Assembly (NCBI GenBank): GCA_949840905.1
Contig: CATKXW010000003.1
Location: forward strand, 1-64,000
From: an uncultured Eggerthellaceae bacterium
Lineage (GTDB): Bacteria > Actinomycetota > Coriobacteriia > Coriobacteriales > Eggerthellaceae
Reading direction: 5' to 3'
DNA: 64,000 nt
Shown here: piece after piece, positions 27,801 to 35,488 of the stretch
Numbering within the stretch: the stretch's first letter is position 1
Layout: every line of letters begins with the position of its first letter
Position numbers and translations under genes: made by a program
The notes under the pieces: model-generated
Seen by the model: only the letters and a program-made list of their open reading frames with translations
Told to the model about the DNA's origin: nothing
The model's database searches: none

Positions 27801-28449
27801 TCTTCGACACCCTCACCGTCATCGTCTGCAACTTCACCAGAAGCATCGACCACTGGTTCCTGGATCGAGCTGACGCTCATGTCGGGATCAACACCCGCAT
27901 TCGCTCCGCTATCCTTGTTGGTATCAAGTGGCACCTTCGCGCTCACGAGCGGCACGGTCTTGGTGGATTCCAGAGTTTGCGCTAGCACGTAGCTTTTCGT
28001 GGATTCTGCTTGGGCGACCACGTTAAGAGGCAGCTCTTGGTTGATGAAGCTTGAGCTTGTGCCGTTCAGATCTTCCCCGTTAGCAGTATCTGCGACATCT
28101 CCATCAGCGCCTATCGTGCCGTCTATGGCCACAACACTAGAAGGCCCCGAACTTTCAGAGTAGGAGTAGAAGGTCTCAGGAACAGCCTCATTTGAGCCAT
28201 CCTGAACGCCAGTATTCGATTCTGCGGAATGTTCTTCGTTCGCGACGGCGGTCGTCGCATCCTGAAGGTCTACCTGGCCAGAGGCGCTATCGCTTTGCGC
28301 GATGGCATCTAGCGGTGAACCCCCCCCCTCGAATCCGTAGCTGCGAACGCAAGTCCTGCGCTCGGAGCCATCGTGAGGGTGAGAGCGGTAGCTAACGCTA
28401 CCGCGAGCGCGTTCTTCCCGAACGTGCCAACACGTTTCCCGATGTGCAT
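21869..28449 (-). CDS. Giant secreted BspA-like/DUF285-repeat surface protein, frame broken by a nine-G tract in the signal region
   Basis: The body, readable from 28132 to the stop at 21869, is 2087 residues. The true start is an ATG at 28449 with AAAGGGAGC before it. It encodes a signal peptide (basic MHIGKRVGTFGKNA, hydrophobic LAVALATALTLTM, cleavage near GLAFAA). A run of nine G (28320-28328) then puts the reading frame into a stop six codons later. With seven or ten G the frame would run straight into the body. Domains: an N-terminal leucine-rich-like domain (SVVVGSFVYHGITYAVEPGG..., LIPEGRLGAVRISP), then three tandem modules of about 480 residues built of repeats like LKSLPAGFTIPEGVxxxxxM FxGC. 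The C-terminus has no LPXTG anchor and no hydrophobic helix. It is presumably an adhesin. Confidence 0.8.
22690..26990 (-). repeat. Three tandem ~1.43-1.45 kb modules in the giant surface protein gene
   Basis: The segment encoding PSQKRIL and its neighbour GWTG recurs near 22700, 24130 and 25575, periods of about 1430 and 1446 bp. Each module has the order: Trp-rich start with DTxL, a VRPEG segment, seven or so LP/GF repeats with MFxGC, a FFxYxG segment and the GWTG-PSQKRIL end. Confidence 0.75.
28320..28328 (-). repeat. Nine-base homopolymeric G tract (C on + strand)
   Basis: Nine C on the + strand, in the signal-peptide part of the giant surface protein gene. The length decides whether the signal peptide and the body are in frame: 7 or 10 open, 8 or 9 closed. 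A sequencing error of one base would have the same effect. Confidence 0.9.
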
Positions 28450-28940
28450 TTTATGCTCCCTTTCCCGGTCGGATGCATAAGTATTCGGTTGTTCTCTGCG
28501 GGAGAGGGCTCAGGTGAGGACCACCTAAGAGAAATGCGCTGGCTCAAGACCTCGCTACGCGATACCGTCCGCCATCCGCTTGAACGCTTCGAGAAGTCGA
28601 GACTTCCCGTCGACAGTCGCATCCAAGGTGCGCACGATCTTGCGTAGAGGACCAAGACCTGTGACATCACGACCTGTTCCCGCAGGTGACCGCCCTTTGT
28701 CTCGATCAGGCCCACCGTTCTCGCTCCGGTATGTCCGATCAGGCGATTCTTTCTGGAATCGAGCGCTATTCCCGTCCCAAGGGGCTCGCATCCCCTTCAT
28801 ACGGACTGTCTTCGCACCGTCTTCCGTGATGGTTCCGCACTATACCCACCGTCTGAACATTCCGTCAAGGAATGACCAACGATATGTGGAGGGATAGTGG
28901 AGCGGGAGCATGCGCGATCCAACGAAGGACCTCACCTCCA
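28450..28940. other. Intergenic gap upstream of the giant surface protein
   Basis: About 490 bp contain the promoter region of the surface protein gene, with an AT-rich stretch near 28485 (CATAAGTATTCGGTTGTTC on the + strand). Weakly coding-like open frames occur on the minus strand (ending KIVRTLDATVDGKSRLLEAF near 28560-28640). No family or clear start is recognisable. Confidence 0.4.
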
Positions 28941-29084
28941 TCAAGCGATAGACGAGCAGAGCTCCTTAGCTTCGATGGGAACGATACGTTCTATATCCTC
29001 CTCGTTCAACGCCAAGGATTCCCACATATCCACATCCCGCTGCAAGTTCTTCCAAAGCTCGGGGGAAGCACGGAGAATGACCGG
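28941..29084 (-). other. Possible short reading frame after the CobW-type GTPase stop
   Basis: Immediately after the GTPase stop (TAA) the same frame continues to a TGA at 28941 and reads as ordinary protein (RASPELWKNLQRDVDMWESL, then NEEDIERIVPIEAKELCSSIA). No convincing ribosome site precedes an internal GTG or TTG start. It may be a small gene, or the lost tail of an ancestral longer protein. No family recognised. Confidence 0.25.
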
Positions 29085-30197
29085 TTAGCGGCCTTCGTCC
29101 ATCATGCCGAAACATTCGGTGAAGAATACCTGGCAGTCGAGGCCGTAGCGGTCGCAGACTTCGTCGAGAGCGTCGTCTATGATACGGGCGAGGGGACGCG
29201 CTTCGCAAACAGCACGAGCGTTGACTATCATGCGCATGCTGCTCTGATCATGCTCGAAGCACCGCTCGTATTCGGTGTCGTAGTCCACGCCGATGAGCGA
29301 TGCCTTATTGAAATCGTCGATGCCCTCGCCCTCGGCATCCTCGCTTCCGGCGATGGCGAACGTCTTGAGGTGCGGCACGTTGCGCTTGCGCTCGATTAGA
29401 CCCATGCGAATGGCTTCGATCATATCATCGAGAACGGCATTCATGTCGATGGCCGCACCGCTGTTGGTCTTCAAGTACGCACGGCGGTTATACCAGGTCA
29501 GCTTAGCCTCGGCCTCTGCAAACTCACCATCGTAGCGCACAGAGAAGTTCTTAAGAGAGCTCGTATGAGCAGTGATGAAGTCGGCCAGCTCCGCGATGCC
29601 GATACGCTCGCGGGCAGAGATGGCCAATACGGGGATATCAGGAACGGCGGTCTTCAAGAAGTCGAGATAGCGCGCTATCTCTTCCTCGGAGAGCAGATCG
29701 CACTTGTTCAACACCACCAGATCCGCCTCTTCCAATTGCAGCTTCAGCAGATACACCAGCTCACTCGGCAGATTGATGTCGGCCTTTTCAGGCATGATCA
29801 TACGCAAGCGTTCCGGGTCGGTTATCACCGTGAACGGTGCGAGGGTGAACTGATCGGCGTGAGCCTTGGCCAACGTGTGGTACACGTGATCGAGCGCTCC
29901 GACCCCACAGCCGGGAATATCGCTCATCACGAACTGTGCGCCATCACGATCGCGAAGACGACGTAGCTGATCAACCACGTTGTCCATCTGATAGCAGATG
30001 CATCCGGAAGCTATCTCCACCACATTGCAACCGCTCGTTTGAGTGAGGTTCGTGTCCACCAGGTTCGCACCCAGATCGTTCGCGATGATGGCGGTCTCGC
30101 CGAAATGCTCGTTGAGGTATTCCGCCAAGGCGATCATCGTGGTGGTCTTGCCAGCCCCCAGAAAACCGCTCACTACCATGAAGCGCATAGGATCCAT
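29085..30197 (-). CDS. CobW/COG0523-type P-loop GTPase (metal chaperone family)
   Basis: The N-terminal Walker A of this 370-residue protein is SGFLGAGKTTTMIAL, a GCICYQM segment (variant of the GCICCT metal motif) lies near residue 66, and LNKCDLL is the GTP base-recognition motif. The C-terminal part carries further Cys and His (ERCFEHDQ, CEARPLARI, CDRYGLDCQVFFTECFG). COG0523 proteins deliver zinc, nickel or cobalt, or serve corrinoid systems; which metal is used here is not readable. The start has AAAGGAGCACGAA before the ATG. It is divergent from the DUF5714 gene, which may be a partner. Confidence 0.82.
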   Translation of the reverse strand: MDPMRFMVVSGFLGAGKTTTMIALAEYLNEHFGETAIIANDLGANLVDTNLTQTSGCNVVEIASGCICYQMDNVVDQLRRLRDRDGAQFVMSDIPGCGVGALDHVYHTLAKAHADQFTLAPFTVITDPERLRMIMPEKADINLPSELVYLLKLQLEEADLVVLNKCDLLSEEEIARYLDFLKTAVPDIPVLAISARERIGIAELADFITAHTSSLKNFSVRYDGEFAEAEAKLTWYNRRAYLKTNSGAAIDMNAVLDDMIEAIRMGLIERKRNVPHLKTFAIAGSEDAEGEGIDDFNKASLIGVDYDTEYERCFEHDQSSMRMIVNARAVCEARPLARIIDDALDEVCDRYGLDCQVFFTECFGMMDEGR

Positions 30198-30332
30198 TTC
30201 GTGCTCCTTTCAATAGCCCGCGAACGAGCCGCCCCTCCGCTGTATATTTCGCGTTTTTCCCAGTATAGTTCAGACCATCCTCCCCGCTCAGAAGAAATAC
30301 ATTGCGTCTATTAGTGGACTATAACTACTATA

Positions 30333-30355
30333 GGATCACGAATTGGATCACGAAT
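30333..30355 (+). repeat. 11-bp tandem direct repeat in a promoter region
   Basis: GGATCACGAAT occurs at 30333-30343 and 30345-30355, 12-bp period, just before the DUF5714 start. It follows an AT-rich ACTATAACTACTATA stretch. A role as regulator site is possible but unproven. Confidence 0.35.
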
Positions 30356-30375
30356 GCGAAGAAGATGGTGAAGCC

Positions 30376-31098
30376 ATGGCTTTGAGCAATGCGAACTGTC
30401 TGCTATGCGGGGCGCCCCTCGTCTACGCTGATGCAGCCCAAGAGATGACGTGCGCCATATGCGGCAAGACGGAAACGGGGCACTGCGCGTGCGCAGATGA
30501 CCATTACATCTGCGACGCATGCCACCGAGAAAAAGGCGTAGCGTTCATCTTGGATGCCTGCCGAGCGAGCATATCCACGAACCCCATCGAACTCGCTCAA
30601 CAGATCATGACCGACAGAACGATATACCCGAACGGTCCCGAACATCACACATTGGTGGGTGCGGTACTGCTCACCTGCTACCAGAACGCCGGGGGCGCCA
30701 TCGACCTCGATCAAGCCCTCGACGAGCTGCGTCGTCGCAGCCTTCAAGTACCTGGTGGCACCTGCGGTTTCTGGGGCATATGCGGAGCAGCGGCGAGCGC
30801 TGGTCAGTTCTATGCCATCATCAGCGGCTCGACCCCTCTCGCGGCTGAACCCTGGACAGCCACTGCGCGCTTGACCGCGAACATCATGGGGCGCCTCGCC
30901 GATGTGGGCGGCCCCCGCTGCTGCAAGCGCAACGGCTTCATCGCCATCGAAGAATCAGTGCGCTACGTTGCGGCCACCACCGGCATCGCCATGAAGCTGC
31001 CCGAAAGGACGCTGTGCACCTTCATGGGCGGAAACGACGAGTGCCTGAAACGAGAGTGCCCCTTCTTCCCAAAACACAGCGCCAACACGAACAGCTAG
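30376..31098 (+). CDS. DUF5714 domain protein with N-terminal zinc ribbon
   Basis: This 240-residue protein has a Cys-rich N-terminal zinc-ribbon-like region (CLLCGAPL, CAICGKTETGHCACADDH, then CDACHREKG) and a DUF5714 domain (GTCGFWGICGAAASAGQFYA, PRCCKRN). Several Cys could bind metal or Fe-S. The family's function is unknown; relatives sit near radical-SAM and cobalamin-dependent genes. The ATG at 30376 was chosen because it directly precedes the zinc ribbon; an upstream TTG (30343) is possible. The stop overlaps the convergent ABC permease stop in CTAG. Confidence 0.65.
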   Translation: MALSNANCLLCGAPLVYADAAQEMTCAICGKTETGHCACADDHYICDACHREKGVAFILDACRASISTNPIELAQQIMTDRTIYPNGPEHHTLVGAVLLTCYQNAGGAIDLDQALDELRRRSLQVPGGTCGFWGICGAAASAGQFYAIISGSTPLAAEPWTATARLTANIMGRLADVGGPRCCKRNGFIAIEESVRYVAATTGIAMKLPERTLCTFMGGNDECLKRECPFFPKHSANTNS

Positions 31099-31796
31099 AA
31101 CTCGCGCGATCCATAAAGACGTGAGGAGATGAGAGCGCTCACCACATAAAGGGTCACCACACCGAACCCCGCCAAGACAATGCCCAACTCCAAAGTGTCG
31201 GCCCCTATATCGAGCATGCTGCGCGAAAGCCCCAAGAACAGATGGTCCACATCGGCCTCCCCGAAAAACGCGATGCCGATGGCCAATATGATCACCATGG
31301 CCACCGGCACGATGCGAGTAGCTTTCGTCATGCCGAAGCGCATGATCAACGGCAGAGAGACAGCGGCTGTCAGCAGGACGATGGCAGCCCCAAGCGCAAC
31401 GGTGAGAGCTATCTGATAGAAGCCGGTCGCAGTCGAAGTGAGATAGGATGGCGCATCAGGGATCGAATCCCCCACCGTCACGATGATATGTCCCACCACG
31501 AACGTCAGGGCCATCGACAGCAAGAGCACGACAGCCAAGCTCCCATAGCGGCCCCAAACCACCTGACGACGAGTGATGGGCAAGGTGAGACGAAAGCGCT
31601 CCCAACCACCCATGTCGTCATATGCCGATATGCTGAACAGATACATGAACGGCACGATCACCATCATGGCCGCCATGCCCCCACTGAGCGTTTGCATAGT
31701 GAAGGTGAAGAAGATGCCCAGCACCACATCGATGCCGAGCAGCGACAGCAGCGAGTTCTTCATGGTTATCAGATCGGTGAGCATCATCGTCTTCAT
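31095..31796 (-). CDS. ABC-2-type transporter membrane subunit
   Basis: This 233-residue protein has six predicted helices (first LLGIDVVLGIFFTFTM). The cytoplasmic motif around YDDMGGWERFRLTLPITRRQ is the coupling region of ABC-2 export permeases. It overlaps the ATPase gene by 4 bp and is preceded by it in the same operon. The substrate is unknown; YtrA-type operons often export peptides or antibiotics. Confidence 0.85.
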   Translation of the reverse strand: MKTMMLTDLITMKNSLLSLLGIDVVLGIFFTFTMQTLSGGMAAMMVIVPFMYLFSISAYDDMGGWERFRLTLPITRRQVVWGRYGSLAVVLLLSMALTFVVGHIIVTVGDSIPDAPSYLTSTATGFYQIALTVALGAAIVLLTAAVSLPLIMRFGMTKATRIVPVAMVIILAIGIAFFGEADVDHLFLGLSRSMLDIGADTLELGIVLAGFGVVTLYVVSALISSRLYGSREF

Positions 31797-32671
31797 CGGG
31801 CCTCCCCTTTCAGCATGAGCGCCATGTAGTCCTCGATGGAAGCCTTATCCACCGGAATGTCCTCGAACGCGCGCGCGAACGCGAACCGATCGGACACGAG
31901 CACATCGATGCCATACGCATGGGACAGAGCGCGCATGGCCCCTGGCTCGAAGAAGCCGCTCTCGATGATGCGCTCCACGTCTGCCGCCCGGCAGTGAGCC
32001 ACTCCCGCTTCATCGCATATGACATCTTTCGGTAGGTCGAACATGATATTGCCATCGTCGATGCATATCACCTCGTCAGCGATATGCTCCAGATCGGACG
32101 TGATATGGGTGGACATGAGGATGCCGTGATCGTCGTGCTTCATGAAGTCGCGCAGCAGATCGAGCACCTCGTCGCGAGCGAGCGGATCGAGACCGGCCGT
32201 CGCCTCGTCGAGAATGAGCAACTGTGGATGATGGGCCAGGGCGAACGCCAGCGACAGCTTCATGCCCATACCACGCGATAGATCCTTCACCTTCTTCTTA
32301 GGCGCGAGCTCGAAGCGCTCACAGAGCCGCCCGAAGAATGCTTCATCCCACGCCGTATAAGCGCTGCGACCGATGAGGCTCACATCCCGCACGGTGCCCT
32401 CTCGATTGAAAGCGCACGTGTCGAGCACCACGCCGATGCGCTGCTTCACGCTCACCGGCACATCGCCGTCGATGACCTCATCCAACAAGGTGATGGTACC
32501 CCCATCGGCGCAGACGAGCCCTAGCAGCGACCTGAGCGTGGTGGTCTTGCCGGCCCCGTTCGACCCGACGAACCCTACCACCGTACCCGCTGGCACTGTC
32601 AGGTCTATAGCGTTCAACGAGAAGCCATCGTAGCTCTTGGTCAGCCCTCTCGCCTTTATAAGATGTTCCAT
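31793..32671 (-). CDS. ABC transporter ATP-binding protein
   Basis: This 292-residue ATPase has Walker A VGSNGAGKTTTLRSLLG, signature LSRGMGMKLSLAFAL, Walker B LLILDEATAGLDPLARD and an H-loop STHITSD. It energises the membrane subunit encoded just downstream. The GntR gene begins the transcription unit 7 bp upstream. Confidence 0.92.
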   Translation of the reverse strand: MEHLIKARGLTKSYDGFSLNAIDLTVPAGTVVGFVGSNGAGKTTTLRSLLGLVCADGGTITLLDEVIDGDVPVSVKQRIGVVLDTCAFNREGTVRDVSLIGRSAYTAWDEAFFGRLCERFELAPKKKVKDLSRGMGMKLSLAFALAHHPQLLILDEATAGLDPLARDEVLDLLRDFMKHDDHGILMSTHITSDLEHIADEVICIDDGNIMFDLPKDVICDEAGVAHCRAADVERIIESGFFEPGAMRALSHAYGIDVLVSDRFAFARAFEDIPVDKASIEDYMALMLKGEAR

Positions 32672-32677
32672 GATCCT

Positions 32678-33052
32678 CTACTCGCTTTCCACCAGCACGT
32701 CGACCAACCCGTGAATCTCCTCCCGGGTCAGACCGAGCGCTTCCGCCTCTCGCAGAGCCTCGTCGAGCAGAGCTTCCACCTGCTTCATGCGCTGCTCGCG
32801 TAACAGCTCGCGGTTGCCACCCTTCACGAACGTACCCTTGCCCTGCACCGTGTCGATGAAGCCCTCTTCCTCCAGATCGGCATAGGCGCGCTTCGTGGTT
32901 ATCACGCTTATGCGCAGGTCGTTCGCAAGCGCGCGGATAGAAGGCAGCGCCTCTCCCTCTGCCAACTCCCCGTTCAGGATGGCGTATTTGATCTGCGAGG
33001 TTATCTGAGCGTATATCGGCTCGGCGTTCGCATTCGATATGATGATGTCCAA
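32678..33052 (-). CDS. GntR-family (YtrA-type) transcriptional regulator
   Basis: This 124-residue protein has a winged helix-turn-helix (PIYAQITSQIKYAILNGELAE, then IRALANDLRISVITTKRAYA, IDTVQGKGTFV) followed by a short C-terminal helical tail, as in YtrA-like repressors. A TTG start at 33052 follows AAAGAGGCAC and matches the family start. It is the first gene of the ABC operon and probably represses it. A 10-bp inverted repeat lies in the promoter. Confidence 0.85.
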   Translation of the reverse strand: MDIIISNANAEPIYAQITSQIKYAILNGELAEGEALPSIRALANDLRISVITTKRAYADLEEEGFIDTVQGKGTFVKGGNRELLREQRMKQVEALLDEALREAEALGLTREEIHGLVDVLVESE

Positions 33053-33126
33053 AGTGCCTCTTTCTCGACCGCTCCTACCGCCCGTCGACGTGGTCGCGAA
33101 GCGTCCTTCCCGACCGGAGCTGCCTT

Positions 33127-33162
33127 GGTGTATATAACCAATGAGCACACTATATATACACC
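33127..33162. promoter_or_regulatory. Inverted repeat operator for the GntR/ABC operon
   Basis: GGTGTATATA (33127-33136) and TATATACACC (33153-33162) form a perfect 10-bp inverted repeat with 16-bp spacer. It begins 75 bp upstream of the GntR TTG start. GntR/YtrA repressors bind such symmetric AT-rich sites, so autoregulation is likely. Confidence 0.55.
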
Positions 33163-33304
33163 TATGCACAGTGTCAAGCGTGACCACAAGACCGGTAAGG
33201 TAACCGTTTTCAATCGGACGCCCTCCGAACGCGAGCAACAACCCCTAGTTCGCTAGAATGGGCCGCACAGACAACATGTAAGACCCTGAAAACGGAGGAG
33301 AATC

Positions 33305-33832
33305 ATGGATACGAAAGTAACGAGGGACTGGGGCCTCATCTTCGGCGGCATCGCGCTCGCCATCGTGGGCTGTATCGTCATTTGGTGGCCAGGCCTTTCC
33401 GTCATGGAGTTCGCCATCATCGCCGGTGTGTTCCTGGTGATAGCCGGCGTGGTCGATTTCATCAACTGGGTGCGCTTCCATAAGCAGATGGAAGGCTCAG
33501 GCTGGGCGCTCGCCAACGCCATATGCAACGTCATCCTGGGCATCATGTTCCTCATGCACCCGGTCATGGGCGCGTGGGTGATAACCTGGACGGCCGGCGC
33601 GTTCATCGTGGCCTATGGCGTGTTCGCCATCGTAGCGGCGTTCCGCTTGCGCGGGGCCGGCTCTGGCTGGGGCTGGATGCTGTTCAACGGCATCATCTCC
33701 ATCCTGTGCGGCCTGTTCTTCTTCTTCGCGCCCGACTTCTTCGGCATCTTCTTAGGCGTGTTCCTGCTGATGCGCGGCGTGTCGATGGCGCTCTACGGCA
33801 TCACCGGCCCCACCGCTATGCTGGGAATGTAG
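33305..33832 (+). CDS. HdeD-family (DUF308) membrane protein
   Basis: This 175-residue protein is almost entirely hydrophobic: six predicted helices with the DUF308/HdeD order (GLIFGGIALAIVGCIVIWWP, GVFLVIAGVVDFINW, MFLMHPVMGAWVI, GAFIVAYGVFAIVAAF). HdeD relates to acid stress in enteric bacteria, but the family is broad and the role here is unknown. A strong ribosome site (GGAGGAGAATC) precedes the ATG. A terminator follows at 33886. Confidence 0.82.
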   Translation: MDTKVTRDWGLIFGGIALAIVGCIVIWWPGLSVMEFAIIAGVFLVIAGVVDFINWVRFHKQMEGSGWALANAICNVILGIMFLMHPVMGAWVITWTAGAFIVAYGVFAIVAAFRLRGAGSGWGWMLFNGIISILCGLFFFFAPDFFGIFLGVFLLMRGVSMALYGITGPTAMLGM

Positions 33833-33885
33833 CCGCACCTCTGACCATTTGAGCGAGCGAGGCCTTTCTCGCTCCTTTCGCCTTC

Positions 33886-33929
33886 GACGCCCTCCAGAAG
33901 CCCGAACGGCCTCCGGAGGGCGTCTTTCT
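33886..33929 (+). terminator. Terminator after the HdeD-like gene
   Basis: A 10-bp stem, GACGCCCTCC (33886-33895) with GGAGGGCGTC (33915-33924), followed by TTTCT. Confidence 0.75.
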
Positions 33930-33962
33930 GCGCTCCCACTGCGCATTCGCTCTCAAAAGCCC

Positions 33963-33990
33963 TTGCCATTCCCGAGCTGCGCCGTATAAT
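33963..33990 (+). promoter_or_regulatory. Promoter of the rplJ-rplL operon
   Basis: TTGCCA (33963-33968) and TATAAT (33985-33990) with a 16-bp spacer form a near-consensus sigma-70 promoter, about 220 bp before rplJ. Confidence 0.75.
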
Positions 33991-33999
33991 AGGTAGGCT

Positions 34000-34212
34000 G
34001 CGTTTTCGCAGCGCCCACAATGAAATAAGTTCCGCTACTTAAGACAGCTGGTACTTCGATACGAAGTTCAATCGCGCAAGCGGCCCGCCGAGGTGGTGAT
34101 CTGAAACATGAATATGTTCGATTCGCCGAACCCTCTGCGCCGTGAGCCAGAGGGTTCTTTTCATTTAAGCGAGCGGAACACGGGAATGGACGAAAAGAGG
34201 TGAAATAGGAAC
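34000..34212 (+). ncRNA. Ribosomal protein L10 leader
   Basis: The long untranslated leader between the promoter and rplJ occupies the position where bacteria carry the L10-binding leader RNA that lets the L10-L7/L12 complex repress its own operon. A hairpin GAACCCTCTG (34128-34137) / CAGAGGGTTC (34148-34157) followed by TTTT near the end looks like an attenuator. The L10-binding structure itself was not folded. Confidence 0.6.
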
Positions 34213-34728
34213 ATGCCTAACGCTCAGAACACCGAGATGCTCGCCAATATCAAGGCCGATCTGGAAGGCGCGAAAGCCATGTGGGTGGTGGATTACCGCG
34301 GTCTTACCGTGAAGGAGATCCAGAACCTGCGTCGCCAGATCCGCGAGGCCGGCGCCACCATGAAGGTGTACAAGAACACCATCATGCACATCGCCCTGGC
34401 CGAGCTGGACGCCCCGAACCTGGACGAGATCTTGGCCGGCCCTTCTGCGTTCGTCATCGCAGAGGAGGATCCGGTAGCATCGGCCAAGGCCATCAAGACG
34501 TTCGCTGCTGGTAACGAGAACCTCGTCATCAAAGGCGGCATGATGGATGGTGCTTACGTTGACGCTGAACAGGTGAAAGCGATCGCTTCTCTGCCCTCGC
34601 GCGAAGAGCTCATCGCCAAGCTGCTCGGCACCATCAACAACCCGCTGGTGCAGACCGTTCGCGTGCTCAATGCGCCCATGGAGGCGTTCGCTCGCACCGT
34701 TGCCGCTATCGCGGAGAAAGCTGCGTAA
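34213..34728 (+). CDS. rplJ: Ribosomal protein L10
   Basis: This 171-residue L10 forms the base of the L7/L12 stalk of the 50S subunit and begins MPNAQNTEMLANIKADLEGA, with the typical VDYRGLTVKEIQNLRRQIRE and YKNTIMHIALAE segments. Length is normal. It is followed by rplL after 126 bp, and preceded by the leader. A GGAAC segment lies before the ATG. Confidence 0.96.
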   Translation: MPNAQNTEMLANIKADLEGAKAMWVVDYRGLTVKEIQNLRRQIREAGATMKVYKNTIMHIALAELDAPNLDEILAGPSAFVIAEEDPVASAKAIKTFAAGNENLVIKGGMMDGAYVDAEQVKAIASLPSREELIAKLLGTINNPLVQTVRVLNAPMEAFARTVAAIAEKAA

Positions 34729-34854
34729 ATGCGCGTAGCTACCGGGGATCTTCCCGGGAAAGACGAGCGGCTTGACCGAGCTGCTCGGAACGAAGATGAA
34801 CGTTTCGCGGAAGCCGGTGAGGATCCGGTACCGCAGAGAGAAAGGTAAGTAACG

Positions 34855-35241
34855 ATGGCTGTTACTCGCGAAGAGATCGTTGAAGCTTTGAAGGAAATGC
34901 CGGCTCTCGAGCTTTCTGAGCTCGTGAAGGAGCTGGAGGACGTCTTCGGCGTGTCCGCTGCTGCTCCGGTGGCTGTGGCTGCCGCTCCGGCTGCTGGTGG
35001 CGACGCTGGCGCTGCTGGTGGCGACGAGAAGAGCGACTTCGACGTCGTGCTCGAGGGCTTCGGCGACAACAAGATCGCCGTCATCAAGGTGGTCCGCGAC
35101 CTCACCGGTCTGGGCCTGAAGGAGGCCAAGGAGGCTGTGGAAGGTGCTCCGTCCACGCTCATCGAGGCTGCTCCGAAGGACAAGGCCGAGGATGCCAAGA
35201 AGCAGCTCGAAGAGGCTGGTGCTGCTGTCACCCTGAAGTAA
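34855..35241 (+). CDS. rplL: Ribosomal protein L7/L12
   Basis: This 128-residue protein has an N-terminal dimerisation domain ([20 protein letters not shown]), an Ala-rich hinge ([15 protein letters not shown]) and the conserved C-terminal domain ([34 protein letters not shown]). It recruits translation GTPases. Codon use is strongly biased, as expected. A terminator follows at 35271. Confidence 0.97.
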   Translation: MAVTREEIVEALKEMPALELSELVKELEDVFGVSAAAPVAVAAAPAAGGDAGAAGGDEKSDFDVVLEGFGDNKIAVIKVVRDLTGLGLKEAKEAVEGAPSTLIEAAPKDKAEDAKKQLEEAGAAVTLK

Positions 35242-35270
35242 GCTCCTCTTGCTTGCTTTAAGTTGGGAAA

Positions 35271-35297
35271 GCCCGCGACTCGTTCGCGGGCTTTTTT
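35271..35297 (+). terminator. Terminator after rplL
   Basis: GCCCGCGA (35271-35278) pairs with TCGCGGGC (35284-35291), then six T. Confidence 0.93.
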
Positions 35298-35488
35298 CTG
35301 CTTTCCTCGCTCTCTGGTGAAAAGAACCGACGGAAAGGACCTCTCTCGATACGATAGGAACGCTGGGGCGCACCCCTGATCCTGGGTCCCGATGTCGTCA
35401 CATCTTCCCCCTCTTTCTCGCCATTCGAACCTCCCCTCTATCCTTCATTCAGGTACCCTACGATAGGAACGAACGAAGGGAAGATGCA

